Of a stretch of 64,000 nucleotides of DNA, positions 22,509-34,441 are shown piece after piece. Made by a program: the position numbers and the translations under genes. Each line of letters opens with the position of its first letter. Within the stretch, counting starts at the first letter, position 1. Source of the stretch: Cytidiella melzeri (taxonomy: Eukaryota > Basidiomycota > Agaricomycetes > Polyporales > Irpicaceae). The stretch is taken from positions 62,001 through 126,000 of the forward strand of contig JABYQR010000070.1 of assembly GCA_022592445.1 (NCBI GenBank), given 5' to 3'. The notes under the pieces were generated by a model, which was not told the DNA's origin, searched no databases, and was given only the letters and a program-made list of their open reading frames with translations.

Positions 22509-25474
22509 TCAGTAACGAACTCTCTTGTAATGGTTTATAGCAGGAGCACCGCTTCCTCTTCCTCTAGTACTAGTAGTACTAGTACCACGCCCGCGACTTG
22601 AGGTACCTCTGGTAGAGCTGCTGCCTCGTTGAACGTACTGGTAAGAGCTCGTGGAGTTTGCCTGCGTATATGTTCTTTTGCGGGAACTTGTTGCTGCTGA
22701 GTTCACAGTGACGCTGGTGTAGTTTGCTTTCTTGCATGCAGCATCGAATACTCGCACGAGCGTGTTGAAATCGACATGACCCATACTACCAAAATTAGGA
22801 TGGGAGGTGGAACACTTGAGGGCTGCCAATCGAGGCGATGTAATTCCAAAGGCAAAACGCGCCAGGAGTCTAGGGTCATCGCGCTCGCCGCAGGCGTCGA
22901 GGATAGCCTTTACTTGAACAGGATCCGCAACAGTGACAGCAGTTGCGTTGAACTCCACTCCTGAGCCGGTAGTGCAGAACGTGCAGCGTTGACACATGCC
23001 GTCAGGAACAGCTTCGTTATCGCCAAAATAACTCGCAAGGTTGTGGGCCAGGCCTAGCAAACGCAAGGTCAAGGTATTAGCAGCGGGGCGATTTAGCAGA
23101 ACACTTAGCACTTACAATCATCGTTGGTTGCAAATTCGATGACTTGTCTCAACTTTTGCACTCCCTCCTCTTCTCGAGCCACCATGCGTTCATACATGAG
23201 ATTAGCCAAGTCCTGGATTCCCTGCGCGTCTTTTGGCAAGGGCTTCAGAACTGCATAACGCTACGAGCACCGTCAACTAGATCAAACAAGGGCATTGACA
23301 TGGATGACATACGTTCCGAACTTGCGAGGCTTTGGTAGTGATAAGTCCTGGATTCCTTGGCCATGAGCTAGTGAATAACAAGTTTGAGAATAATGTCCTG
23401 ACCGACAATGTCCCATTCATTGATCTTTCTTGTCAATTCGCTCCTTTCAACTTTTGCAAACTGTGCGGCCTCTGCTACATCAATCTAAGTAACGGATTAA
23501 AGTGCTATGAGATCTTGATCACTCAGCACAGCTCTCTAGTACTGACCTGAAAGCTACTGTTGCCTCTCCCGTGCCAGTATTGCCTGACAAGCTTTGCATA
23601 GTAGGTATCGTCGTCAAATATTTTCTGCCGCGCTGCATCGGTACGGAATGTGATATCGTAAATTGAGTAATATGGTGTAACAGCGCGGATATATCCATAA
23701 TCCAGTTCCAATTGTGCATAGCATAGATTGAGCACGTTCGACTGTGAAACCACAGTGAGGAAGGGGTATTAATGTTAACACAGAACTCACGTACCCGGAT
23801 ATCGTATCTAAAATTGTATACATGAGGAAGTGTTTGTACATGAGTTCCGAGAGTGACTCACGTTTTTCCTTGCTGATACAAGTTGAAGTCGATGGTGCTG
23901 TCAGAAGCTGGTGCCTTCATTGCGACCTCCTGTATCCATAGCTCCAAATCTTTCTTTGCGCACGTATCACCCCGACAAAAGCCCTCCAAGATAGGGACAT
24001 CGGGTGCGGATAGGAAGACGACACATTGTGAGGGAAGGCCATCTCGGCCCGCCCTACCGACCTCCTGGCTGTAGTTTTCCAATGTCTTGGGCATATTCAA
24101 GTGGACAACCTTGGGAAATTTCTCAATAGCCGCAGCCGACATCTAGACTTCTGCTGCTTCACCTGTCTGATATTCGCTACTCGCAATACATTCAGCATAT
24201 ATGCCTAGGATTTGAATCCTTCACTCACATTTATCAATACCCATACCAAAGGCAATCGTAGCGCAGACGACGCCTCGTTCGGACTCCATGAACTGCATCT
24301 GTACATCGGTACGTTTCTCGGGGGGTAAACCTGCGTGATAAACGAAACAATCTATGCCATAGTTTCGTAACCTGTCAGCGATATCCTCCGTCTGCTTTTG
24401 AAGAGTGACGTAGACGATGGCAGGTCCGGTTCGCGACTGCAGAATCGGCACAAGCTTGTTCAGCTTTTCCTGGAGTGTGTCGGCAACTTCGACCTGAAGA
24501 GCCAAACTGTACACAGTTGTAAGGATATATCGCTCTCAAGCTTGTGGTATAACGTACTTCGGACGGTACACAGGAGTTCGAAATACGCCATTTTGAGGAT
24601 CTATGTAGAAGCTTTTGCAGATGTCCTGTGCAATGCTTGGTGTGGCTGTTGCAGTGAGGCAAAGGACACGCTCGACATCCATTTCTTCTGCAAAGCGAGC
24701 TATCTTCAGATATTCAGGTCGGAAGCTTGCGCCCCACTGGTGAGTGCAGGAACTTAGGCATCTCCTGTTGAATAATGACTAAGTTTGCATGACGTACCTG
24801 TGATATGCAGTGAGATTCGTCAACGGCGAGCAAGGACACCTTCACCTGACCCATCATTGCCATAAATGACTGTAATACTGCGTATGAGTATCTCCAATGC
24901 GGTTACCGTAGTATATATAGACTAACCTCGTTGTTGAGTCTATCCACCCTCAAGTCAGCGGTAAATGTTCTCAACAGCATCTCCCTGCGTACCTCTCAGG
25001 AGCAACATACAAGATCTTCATAGACCCTTTCAATACCTCATCCTTGATCCAGGTTGAACGATCTACGCCCTGAGTGCTGTCCAAGCTCGCAGCTTTGACT
25101 CCACGAGCAACAAGGGCGTCGACCTGATCTTTCATAAGGGCAATAAGAGGTGAAATCACTAGCGTCAAGCCCTAAGCGCAGATCAGTGCTCGTCTGAGCG
25201 CGTTCGACACTGCGTCCGACATACTTCGAGACATAACGCGGGTATCTGATACGTGAGACTTTTGCCGCCTAAGCACAAAATATGCGCATCGTCAGCGTTC
25301 AAGGGTTCAACTTTCGAAGAATGACAACAACGAGTTTCGCGACAGACCTCCGGTGGGAAAGAGAACGAGCGCGTTTTCATTTTCGACGACAAGGCGGTGG
25401 ATGACCTCCTTCTGGGAAAGTCGAAAGTCGTCAAAGCCGAAGGTATCCTTCAGGACTTCATACGCTTTCTCCAT
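22509..25474 (-). CDS. RecQ-family ATP-dependent DNA helicase
   Basis: Superfamily 2 3'-5' DNA helicase for genome maintenance. The ATG at 25474 gives MEKAYEVLKDTFGFDDFRLS; an in-frame stop lies just upstream. Motif I (FPTG then GGKSLTYQIPAL) is split by an intron. Then come SPLIALMKDQVDAL (Ia), DESHCISQWG (II, a DEAH variant), CLTATATPSIAQD (III), ATIAFGMGIDK (V) and SQEVGRAGRDGLPSQC (VI). A zinc-binding stretch with GFCRGDTCAKKDL and a winged-helix-like region (NVLNLCYAQLELDYGYIRAV) follow. A late CQRCTFC pair and a Ser/Arg/Gly-rich tail (RGTSSRGRGTSTTSTRGRG) end at YKRVRY. I see no HRDC domain. The subfamily is uncertain; it is too short for a BLM/Sgs1-type protein. Confidence 0.9.
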
Positions 25475-25802
25475 GCCGTTTATGCGCGTATTTGATGATT
25501 CATGTATCTGCGATGGAGGTAGAGAGCAAGAGCAGGAACAGGCTGTCGTTACAGTGACTCCTGGAACGACGTAATTTCAAAGTCTTGTTTACGCGTCGGA
25601 CGCGTTGTTTGGCTAAGGCGCTACTAGTAGCGCTATAGGAGTGGTGTGTATTGCACTCAGCATTAGGATGCTCAAGTATCAGTTGGCCTTACGGTGAGTC
25701 TAACTGGAACGACTTGGGTGGAGCTTATGAGAATTGTTCCAAGATACTGGAGACGAATGTATGCAATAGAATGCACGAGAGCAACAGGTCACGGATAACC
25801 AT
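25475..25802. other. RecQ upstream region
   Basis: About 330 bp between the RecQ start and the uL4m stop, same strand. It presumably holds the RecQ promoter. Nothing else is recognisable. Confidence 0.5.
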
Positions 25803-26485
25803 TTACTCTACTCGAGCAGCTCGCCCCAGAGTATGCTCAAACCATTGTACAGCAGAGACGTCTAGAACTAACCTATGCCACTTTACCGCGTCGTAGACCG
25901 TGAGCTCCTCCGCCGTGACCGTATCGACGCCTAGAATATTACTGGCTGACTTCTCCAGACCAACAGGAACTTCCTCGCGTCCTGTGACAAATAGTGTTTT
26001 CTCCCAACCTAGCTCCCGTAACCGCTCCACAAGTGGTTTTGTCTTGATTTCAGGCCAGTCAAGGCTTTCTACCACACCGAGCGACTGTTCTCGTATCTTG
26101 GCGCTTAAAGCCACACGCATGCCCATCTGGATGACCTTGCGCGGCAGCTTCGTGCTGAAATCTCTCGGTTTGGGCCCGAATGCAACACCTCCGCCACGCA
26201 ACATCGGACTCTGCCCATCGCCCAGACGTGCTTTACCCGTTCCTTTCTGCGGCCGGATTTTGCGACCTGAACCGCGGACTTCGCCTCGATTCTTCGTGCT
26301 GGCTGAACCTTGTCTCAGGCAATCCAGATGTTGCACGACGCAAAGGTGAAGAATATCACGTCGTATTGGATGCGAAAAGACAGATGGATCTAATTCCACT
26401 AGTTGGTTGTCGGGTGAACCTGCACCGGGCCCAGGGCGCACAAGGGATGACAAGGCGAGTAATAGTGGACGAGCAATAGGAAGTG
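25803..26485 (-). CDS. YML6: Mitochondrial ribosomal protein uL4m (start exon not resolved)
   Basis: Large-subunit mitoribosomal protein of the L4 family. The main exon reads from LPIARPLLLALSSLVRPGPG through PIRRDILHLCVVQHLDCLRQG, the L4 hallmark GSGRKIRPQKGTGKARLGD, GGGVAFGPKPRDFSTKLP and KVIQMGMRVALSAK. It ends KWHRLVLDVSAVQWFEHTLG, RAARVE and a TAA at 25803-25805. There is no in-frame ATG before an upstream in-frame stop, so a short first exon must exist. The acceptor CCTGTAG at 26486 is the likely junction, and the missing exon should carry the start and part of the mitochondrial presequence. It is divergent from cytosolic RPS16. Confidence 0.85.
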
Positions 26486-27183
26486 CTACAGGGAATTAGG
26501 ACATTTCAGAATTCGACTGAGAGCAGCTGACCTTTAACACCTGTAGCTCCATCAACATCCCCAAATGTAGCTCCAGATTGCTGACGTGTATCGGTATTGT
26601 AGAGACTCAGTAGAGAGTCAGTCGTCGAAGCTTCAGACGAGGCGATGGTCGACAGCCGGGCGCATTGCGGTGACTGTAGTGCTAGTCTTCAGTACTTCTG
26701 TTAATGTTTTCTATAAGATGGTTCGAGCACGTACTCGCAATAAAGTGCGTCGAACCGCTGCCAACATCGCGCAAGCAAGTCGGGATTCAAGTTATTTAGC
26801 GCCAGGGCATTAATGGGCGCTATGGCTCTAGATCGAGACGTGTAACTCCCACGGCTGCCCGCTGGACTGAAGCTGGTGAGGACGTCTGAACCATCCACCG
26901 AAATCTCGCAAGACACTCGAGGGGTGAGTAGGCTGTTTCACTCGATGTTCACGTCCCGAACAGGCTGTCTTCATGATCTTTCTGGATATCGTCACCCAAA
27001 TTGTCGAGAAAAAGGGTGGATGCGATTTCGACCATCTGGATGACGCTTGACTAGACCATGAGTGTACATACATTCATAGATACCTATCTCCTTCTCAACA
27101 CCATCCGACCGTCACTAACCTACGTCCTTATACCCAGCTACACGACACCGCCGTTTCAAGCCGGCCCACCCTTACTCGACACC
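26486..27183. other. Divergent region between uL4m and RPS16
   Basis: About 700 bp between a mitochondrial and a cytosolic ribosomal protein gene. It must contain the uL4m first exon and both promoters. The ATG-containing stretch near 26545 has donors only in a phase that does not match the main exon, so I could not place that exon. A 31-codon plus-strand frame at 26718 looks like chance. Confidence 0.45.
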
Positions 27184-27733
27184 ATGGCTTCCTCAACAAA
27201 GGCCGTTCAGACGTTCGGCAAAAAGAAGGTAAGACTGTGCCAAGGTCAAAGTCTGGACATAGTCACATAATCACCAATTTCACGATAGACCGCTACCGCG
27301 GTTGCCCACGCAAAGGAGGGTCGTGGCCTCATCCATATTAATGGCTCGCCCATCAACCTTCTCCAGCCCGAGATCTTGCGGTTTAAGGTCTACGAGCCCA
27401 TCCTCGTTGCTACCGAGGAGTCGTTCCAAGTAATGGACATCCGTGTTCGTGTGAAAGGTGGTGGACACACATCTCAGGTGTATGCCATTCGTCAGGCCAT
27501 CGCCAAGGCCGTCGTGGCTTACTATGCGAAGTACATCGATGCGTATAGCGCCATGGAGCTGAAGAAGAAGTTGGTGACCTACGACCGTACCCTACTGATT
27601 GCGGATCCCAGGAGAGCAGAGCCGAAGAAGTTTGGTGGTCATGGTGCCCGTGCACGCAGGCAGAAGAGGTGCGAGCTCCCTTTTGGCTTCACGATTAGCT
27701 GCTTAACAGGCATTGTACTCCAGTTACCGGTAA
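27184..27733 (+). CDS. RPS16: 40S ribosomal protein S16 (uS9)
   Basis: Small-subunit cytosolic ribosomal protein. Three exons, 27184-27228, 27289-27668 and 27724-27733, give 144 residues. The start is [15 protein letters not shown], then [66 protein letters not shown] and [19 protein letters not shown]. The conserved C-terminal SYR is supplied by a final coding exon of only 10 nt. Reading through the donor at 27669 instead yields a false tail of about 95 residues. The protein length and the essential C-terminal KSYR support the spliced model. Confidence 0.96.
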
Positions 27734-28405
27734 AGGGACGTTCTTGCAGGCCTGTCGTTTTGCTTGTTGCATCGTCATGTGATATCACTGTTTTCCATCT
27801 TCTTATGCTATGGCAACATGCAATTGTACAGACATACCTTTGGCAACGCACCATATTGAGAGTACTTGGTGCGTGCCAAGAAGATATCTACCATATACTG
27901 CTGCCTCTTCCTCCTAAGCTGTCGCGGACGATGCTCGCTCGGAAAGCGTCTGTGTAATGGGGAGATGTACATGTGCGGGTTCGCATTTTTTGCTCTCCGC
28001 TGACGTGCTTGTCTGCGGGGTGTCAGTTTGCCATGTCAGCCTAATTGATAATGAGTGGCAACGCGTGTGACGGCTTTCAAATGATGTAATTATGAACCAA
28101 CTCTTGTTGTTTATGCCATTCGTACTGCGCTGGGACCATGGCGACTGTCGGTGTTAGGAAGGATGTGGTACATCACTGGGCGTACATAAGCCAACTAAAC
28201 TGAACCATCTCTTTGAGAGTTTGTGCGTTTGGACCCAGCCTGTCGCCATGCATGGAAGAGACAAAATGCCAGCGCGTGTTGACTCAGACGCGCGTGACCT
28301 CTGTAGTCGGTCGTCGCGTGCAGCGACTTTGTTCTCCGACCAACAAGACCGTCGTGCAGCCAAAGGAAAACTTTACTCTTCTTACTGTATAGCCAAACTA
28401 CCGTG
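27734..28405. other. Intergenic region RPS16 to BRCT gene
   Basis: About 670 bp holding the RPS16 3' UTR and the promoter of the next plus-strand gene. Open frames on the minus strand (28154-28482) have no recognisable content. No RNA gene is seen. Confidence 0.5.
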
Positions 28406-30883
28406 ATGCGTGAATCTACTTCTGATGCACGCTCTGGAATATTCATGACAGAAGGGCAGCCGTTACGCCTGTACCTAGCCATGCGAATCCACGGTCGTAC
28501 TCCGCTACTACGCGAACTTTGGGTGCGTGTTTTTCTCGCGTTTATTCACTCGGATACTTACGTCTTCGCAGTCTGCCGGAGCCAGGACAGTGACGACCCC
28601 GCCTGAAGCCCATATTATCCTTGTTCAACCCGAAACACAAGAAGCAGAGGAGCTCCTACAAAGCTTTCCCAACATACTTGTTCTCGATGTGGCATGGGCG
28701 CGAGCAGCACTACGCTCAGGAGCCTTTGCATCGCAAGACGAGGAATGGGGAGGTTATCAGCTGCACTCGGATCTGCCGAACCACCGGGCAACCCCTCAGT
28801 GAGTGCCTCGATTGTGACAAAGAAGTCTGTACTGAGGGCTCTCTAAGTCCCCAACAAATGCATTCTCCTGCTCCTGCTCCTGTCAACGATGTACAGATGG
28901 ACCAGCAGAATCCTGCGACCCCTGTCATAGACCAGAACCTACTTGCTACTTTGTCTCAGGCTTTGCGTGCATTACCAGCATCCAGCCTACCAGTTAATAT
29001 AAATCTACCGAATCAGACCTTTCAGCTGCTGTCAAGCGCGATTTCTCCGCATGCATCCCAACCAGGAATCCCCGCAGGCGCAGGGCAAGTGCCCATGACA
29101 CCTCAGGACCTAGTCAACCTGCTCGGACAGCTCTTGAGCCCTCCCGCGCAAGACAGCAATCTCTCGCAAAACCACTTCCAAGCCCACCAGTGGCCTTCTC
29201 ACGGACTTTCCTCCGCTGCTGTCAGCGGATCATTCCCAAATCACCAGCCTTCTTCGTCGTCTTATATGCCAGCAAGCTCCATAGCAAACAATGACCTAGC
29301 AAATATTATCCTCAATGCGCATCAAGTAGCAAGCCATCCCGCTTCGTCATGGATGCTTAAAGGCAAATCTCGCCGAGATTCGTCTAGTTCATCGCCCATG
29401 CCTAGGGGCTCCTCAGTTGATATGGGTTCTCGGTCACCTTATGAAGACGAAGTAATGTCACATAGCTCACCTCCACCGCAACCCCAGAAGACGAAGCATA
29501 ACGGACGCAGTAGGCATCTTTTCACAAATGACGACGGCAAACCGCTGCTATTTTACGTACAGCCGTCCATTAAGCGTCGGCATGAATCTGTCGATATGAT
29601 CAAAGTAAGACAACTGGTCTATCGTTGTCCTTGGTGCTAAATCATTGTCATATAGAGATATGGAGGTGTGATTACAGCCCAAGTTGCAGGATCAGACTAT
29701 GTTGTTCTTGCCACTCAGTCAGATCACTTTCACGAGGCTTTGTGTAGCGCCGTTGCATCTGACGTCCCGGCCGTGAAAGTCGATTTCGTCGTGGAATGCG
29801 TGCGGGCTAATTCGGTTCTTGACTCTGGGGACTATTCGTTCGAGGGGGAAGTCATTAAGAGAAAACGTGGACCACCTCTCCGGATCAACCTTGCTCAACT
29901 ACACAAAGCTAACCGTGGCGAGAAAAAAGCCAGAAAGGCTAGAGGCTCTCGAGCTTTAGATGATGAAGCGCTATCAAAGGAGGAGGATCATCTTGAAGAT
30001 GCAACACCAGCAACACCAGCTGAAAGAATGGAGCAGCCTTTATCTGCGGGAAAGAAGCGGCCGAATAAACCTTACACACACACTCTGGAAGAGCCAACAG
30101 TCAAGAAGACAGAGCCCAAAGATGGCTCACCGACACTCTTCACAGCCAACCACGATGCGCCACGATCACCGTCGCCAATTGCTCCAGACACTGTTGTAGA
30201 AATTCAAGGTACCGGTAAATATCTCTTCACTCCGGAAGAGAGAGAGTACTGGCCGAAGTATGTGGAGCACGCTTTAAAGTACAATCCCGGTTGTCCAATA
30301 TCGAAACTTGCACAAGGGTTATCGAAGAAGGTAGCGTGGGCATCTCCGTCAAAGTGCAACTTATCTCATTCTGGTACATAGATGCCGCATCATCCTGCAA
30401 GCTCTTGGAACACAGCTATTTTGGGTCGTCATAAGCATGTTGTAGAGGACACACGCAAGAAGGCTTACATAGAGGCTCGTAAAAACGCTGGCTTTGCACA
30501 GAAATCAGCCGATAGCGATAGCCAGCCTATGGAAAGTCCTCGCATAAAACTTCCTCTTCCTCGCAAGCAGGCTAGTACGCCGCCGATGTCTCCCGGCCAT
30601 GCTCTAGAGCAGGACCTTGAAACAGTAACAAAGTTCTTGGTGGATGGCGGTGCTGAGGGAACTGATGACGACTCGGCAGTATGGGATATTCTACAAAAAC
30701 AGGTAACAGATTTTTGTCCTCTGACGCATAACAAAGTCACTAACTTCCGAGAAGCATCCCTGTCACACACAGCCAAACTGGGAGGTGTTCTGGGAAGAAC
30801 ATGGTGAAACAGTTACTCAGCGAGTCACGGATATTGCACGTAGGGAAAGTGTCGCTGATATCAAGATGGAGACTGATGCGTAG
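28406..30883 (+). CDS. BRCT and Myb/SANT-like protein, Rap1-like candidate
   Basis: Six exons join in frame (28406-28522, 28572-28798, 28848-29604, 29656-30330, 30382-30702, 30773-30883), giving about 735 residues. An N-terminal BRCT-like segment (ARTVTTPPEAHIILVQPETQ, VLDVAWARAALRSGAF) is followed by a long disordered Pro/Ser/Gln region. A second BRCT-like segment spans an intron (LLFYVQPSIKRRH, RYGGVITAQVAGSDYVVLAT, VDFVVECVRAN). A charged linker leads to a Myb/SANT-like helical segment (YLFTPEEREYWPKYVEHALK, KMPHHPASSWNTAILGRHKH). BRCT plus a PHHxASSW-type Myb domain recalls fungal Rap1 telomere proteins. Function is inferred from architecture only. A downstream start at 28446 is possible. 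Confidence 0.75.
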
Positions 30884-31081
30884 TCGAGTCGCGGCGCACA
30901 TAATGTGTTGACGTCGGGTCGGTTGTGCATCCGTGCTGTTAGAATATCGAGGTGTGGTTCATTTACACAGCAAAAGTACTGTATACCGTACTATCACGCT
31001 GCTGGGGCCTGGCGCATCTCAGCAAATCGCGCGTTGCAGGGGGGGCGAACAAACCATAATCTAGAGCCAACATGACCGTAT

Positions 31082-31731
31082 TCATTCCGAGTCTGGAGAG
31101 TCTGGAGATGAATTCGTGTATAAGGACGGCAGTGGCTGCTTGAAAAACCTCTTCCTGCGCTCTTCCTGCGTCTCCTCAACAGGAGAACCATAGATCCTCT
31201 TTCCACCGTAGTCAAACGCGCCAACCGCTGCACCGATGATTACGCACGATGTCACTGCCATGGGTAGCGAGCGTGCTATTTCGACTATTAGAGACGATGA
31301 GCGCTATCAGCGGTATTAGGACTTGCCTCTTATTCCTGCCAAAAATCCTGCAGCACACCCTCCGGCGGCGCCATTTAGAGCGTCGTCTTTCTGACGTTGG
31401 TTCGCAATCGTGGCTTCTGTGAAGGCAAACGTCGCACCCATGGCAGCTGGTGGGCGTCGGAAGGTTGGTTAACTCCCGAAATGCCCCGACCACGTATCAG
31501 CCGAACTCGCTACGCACCAAAGAACCCAATGGTACCCCCTGTGCGTGTAAACACTCCTGCCGCGCCCTGAGTATGGTTTCCGAACGCATTTTGCGTCGCG
31601 CTGACTACGGCACCAATGATACCTGCTTGTAGACCGATGGTCGACGCGTAACGCAGTGACGGCTTGGGGTCGTAGGTGACGTCTGAGCTAGTTGCGGTTG
31701 CAGTGGAGTGTTGTTCATGGAAGTCAGCCAT
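31082..31731 (-). CDS. NDUFA11: Complex I accessory subunit B14.7 / NDUFA11-like (Tim17 family)
   Basis: Mitochondrial inner-membrane protein of the Tim17/22/23 superfamily. The ATG at 31731 gives MADFHEQHSTATATSSD. Then come a hydrophobic segment (YASTIGLQAGIIGAVVSATQ), GVFTRTGGTIGFFGA, AMGATFAFTEATIANQRQKD, DALNGAAGGCAAGFLAGI and a final membrane segment MAVTSCVIIGAAVGAFDYGG. The tail is charged and ends PDSPDSE at 31082. The FTRTGGTIG block and the KDDALNGAAGG block match the fungal B14.7 subunit of NADH:ubiquinone oxidoreductase better than the Tim17/22/23 translocases. At least two introns. It is divergent from the EED-like gene. Confidence 0.85.
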
Positions 31732-32004
31732 TCTGGCTGGTGGCAAAGGAGCGGGTAGGGGTAATGGTCAGTGCGAGCTGCTGAGTTGTGAAATGAAATG
31801 AAACCGGTTCACAGATGACATTCCCTTTTCTGGACCGTCAAGCGCTCATCCAGTCCTTATTGACTGCCACTGGCAGTGGTTGTTTTCAACTCACTCCGAG
31901 TTATGGTCTTCTCCAACCGTTAGTAGGCGTTGAAGCTGCATATTTTCCGCTGAACTCAAGCTTATCGACTATACACAGATTTGCAGCGAACGTGCCGGCA
32001 ACAA

Positions 32005-34089
32005 TGGATGTGGACGACTCGGAAGCAACGCCTTGGTATCGAAAGCGCCACAAACTGGAAGATGTTTCAAAGCTATTCGTTCTGACCAAGATGATATACG
32101 TTTGTACCGTCCTATTTCTAAATGCTTTTGGGTCTCATATGTTGGATTGAGCAGCCTAAGACATCGCCCCAGATATCTCCTTCGTTCTTCTGTGTCGCAG
32201 CTTTCCCGTGGCACTTGAACTCCTTAGCGAGCGATGCTCTATACGACATTTCGTCAGAGAAAATGGCAGAGATTAGCGACAAATGGGAAAAATCCATTCA
32301 ACCATGGATTGGTAGCGTCATGGTCGGAAGCACTGGTTGTGCGTGGATATTTCGCAAACTTGGGCCGCCTTTGTGCATCAAAGTACCACGGTGCACAGAT
32401 GAATGTATGTGAAGTCAGTGTGGTTCGTTCTCTGCACTGAAATAACATTCGTCTCGAGTCGTCGCGAATGCTCTAGGACGGGATGTCAAATGCGTAGCTT
32501 GGGCGTTGGATCCGACAACATGGACTACTCCGCTAGTCATTCTAGCAGCGTTTGGTATGATTTTTGTGTACAATCCTACCACCTGCCATATACTCAGTCG
32601 TCTTAGAGGGCACGGTGGGGTGAGTAATCTTCCAGGTTTTTGGAATATTCTGCCTTCTGACAGTCAGCTTAATGGTTAGGAAATCACGTCCATCGCTGTA
32701 CATCACATCCATCCATACAGGTTCTTGACGACCTCTCGCGATCAGACCACGCGGCTGTACGACCTGAGATACAGAGCTCGCCAAAGCCCCAACAATCCTC
32801 ACTGGCTCCCTTCTAAGCATCCCAGCAATGCTGGAGCAGGATTTGGATTGCATGTGACAGGATCAGAAGGAGATGGCCTTGGTAGATGCATCGGACTTCT
32901 GGCTGGCGGTCTTTCTGGAGGCCATCAAGCGGCTGTACTGCATGCAGTAAGTATCTTATTCGCGCAACAGGATATGGGCCGAGCTGATGATGACTCGACT
33001 ATTAGGCATGGCATCCGACTCTAGACTTGATAGCTACTTGCGGTGTGAGAAACATTTTTCTTCTGCTTACACTTCAAGTGGTACTCATCCCCATCCTAGG
33101 CTGATTGCGCAGTCAAAATCTGGCGCATGCCCTATGTCGATTTCAAGAAAGTGGATGTAGATTCGGAACACCTCGCACGAGAAGACAAACCGCTCTTTAG
33201 CACAAATTTTATCCACAAATCTCGCGTGCTGTCAATATGGTGGTAAGTGTGTCACTGAGGGCTGTACTAGAGCTAACAGCGTAAATCTGTTCTGTAGGTT
33301 GAGCCGCGATATCCTCATGTCACATAGCGCACCGGCCCTAGTGCGCGGGAAGTCAGTCGATGAGATGTATGAAGAGCCTGGTATAGTCGCTGCATGGCAA
33401 TGGCTATCCTTTGACCGTTTTCTGCGCAATGGTCTCAAAAAAGTGATGAGAGGAGCTTGCGAGGTAGGATGGTTTGGTGCTACTGAATTTGGATATCCGA
33501 CTGACAGATTGGAAATCTGCAGGATTGGCGCAAGAGTGGTAAGGCTTCTTGCCCTTGACCCACTCATTTCTCTACCTCAAGAAACCTTCTAGGCTCTTTC
33601 AAGTTGCTATCCGTCTACTCCGTGCCTATGGCGACGCCGAGCATCCACGTGTCGACATCTCCAACGCGGAAGCACGACCCACTACTGTTCGTCCCAGACG
33701 GCGTGGGCATTCGTATATTCAACATCACCCGCTTCAGTCATAGAGAGCCACCTATGTTGCCTCTTGATGAAGACATACACAATGCCGAGGACGAGGATGA
33801 ACTTGAAAATCTTACCCGCGCAATGCATTTGACGAATGAATATAGCGATGTTGGAGAAGCTGATGACGCTGGCACAGCTGCACATGTTTATAGACGCGAG
33901 AGGCCTGAACTGGAGCTCTTTGAAGAAGTAGAGGGATGGATTGCCGATGGTCGAGGTGTGAGTTCAGACGCTCCACGGCTGCCCGCTGAGTTGTTTGACA
34001 TCGAGAAGTGCGAGATAGCTTTTGGTGGGAGAGTCATTTTAGGCGTCGGAAAGGGCGGTATGTTGTGCAGTTGGAAACTAGCGGTCTAA
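32005..34089 (+). CDS. EED: EED/ESC-like WD40 subunit of PRC2 (5' exons uncertain)
   Basis: PRC2 deposits H3K27 methylation; EED is its WD40 propeller that reads the mark. In-frame spliced pieces read: DVKCVAWALDPTTW; PLVILAAFGMIFVYNPTTC with HILSRLRGHGG; ITSIAVHHIHPYRFLTTSRD with QTTRLYDLR; GGHQAAVLHA|AWHPTLDLIATCG|ADCAVKIWRMPYVDF; LFSTNFIHKSRVLSIWW|LSRDILMSHSAPALV; and a last CEIAFGGRVILGVGKGGMLCSW. This follows EED strand by strand (VYNP...GHG, LYDLR...GH, GADCAVKIWR, FSTxxIHxxxV). An acidic insertion (LPLDEDIHNAEDEDELEN) sits in the last blades. The ATG at 32005 (MDVDDSEATPWYRKRHKLE) is provisional, and exons between 32005 and about 32460 are unresolved. Other WD40 families fit less well. 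Confidence 0.7.
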
Positions 34090-34383
34090 CGAGTTTGTGT
34101 TCAAGTGTGATCGAGTTAGAACCACAGCCCTATTCAGTCTTCTTGGATAATCATCTTTCGACCCATACAACGTATGTCTTCCCAAGCTCGAAACCAATTC
34201 ATTCCTAACGGATGAGCAGTAATGTAAAAGAGTGTACAAAATGTGTGGAAAAGCATCCGCCAAAACAGGGTCCATACGACCTTGGCGCATCAAGCATCAA
34301 GGGAGAACAAGGACAGTAACAACACGAATATAGACCACACTCTCCGCGGCACTATGTTATCCAGCTTCAACGTGGCGGCCGTC

Positions 34384-34439
34384 CTATCCAGTATATCAGC
34401 GCGAAATATCGGCGAAAGATAAATCGATCGCTCACTCAC
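34384..34439 (-). other. Predicted 3' UTR intron of the first repeat-precursor gene
   Basis: Two bases after the TAG stop a perfect donor GTGAGT begins (minus strand, 34439). A GCTGATA branch-like site and a TAG acceptor at 34384 follow, making a 56-nt intron of the local size class. The paralogue has the equivalent intron at 36107-36160. Confidence 0.65.
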
Positions 34440-34441
34440 AT

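Noticed and set aside
26718..26813. 31-codon plus-strand frame rich in Arg (MVRARTRNKVRRTA)
   Set aside because: Short, isolated and unmatched to any small protein I know; probably chance in the divergent promoter region.
27669..27957. Extension of the uS9 frame past 27668
   Set aside because: The conserved KSYR ending is restored by splicing to 27724-27733, so the extension is intron and 3' UTR.
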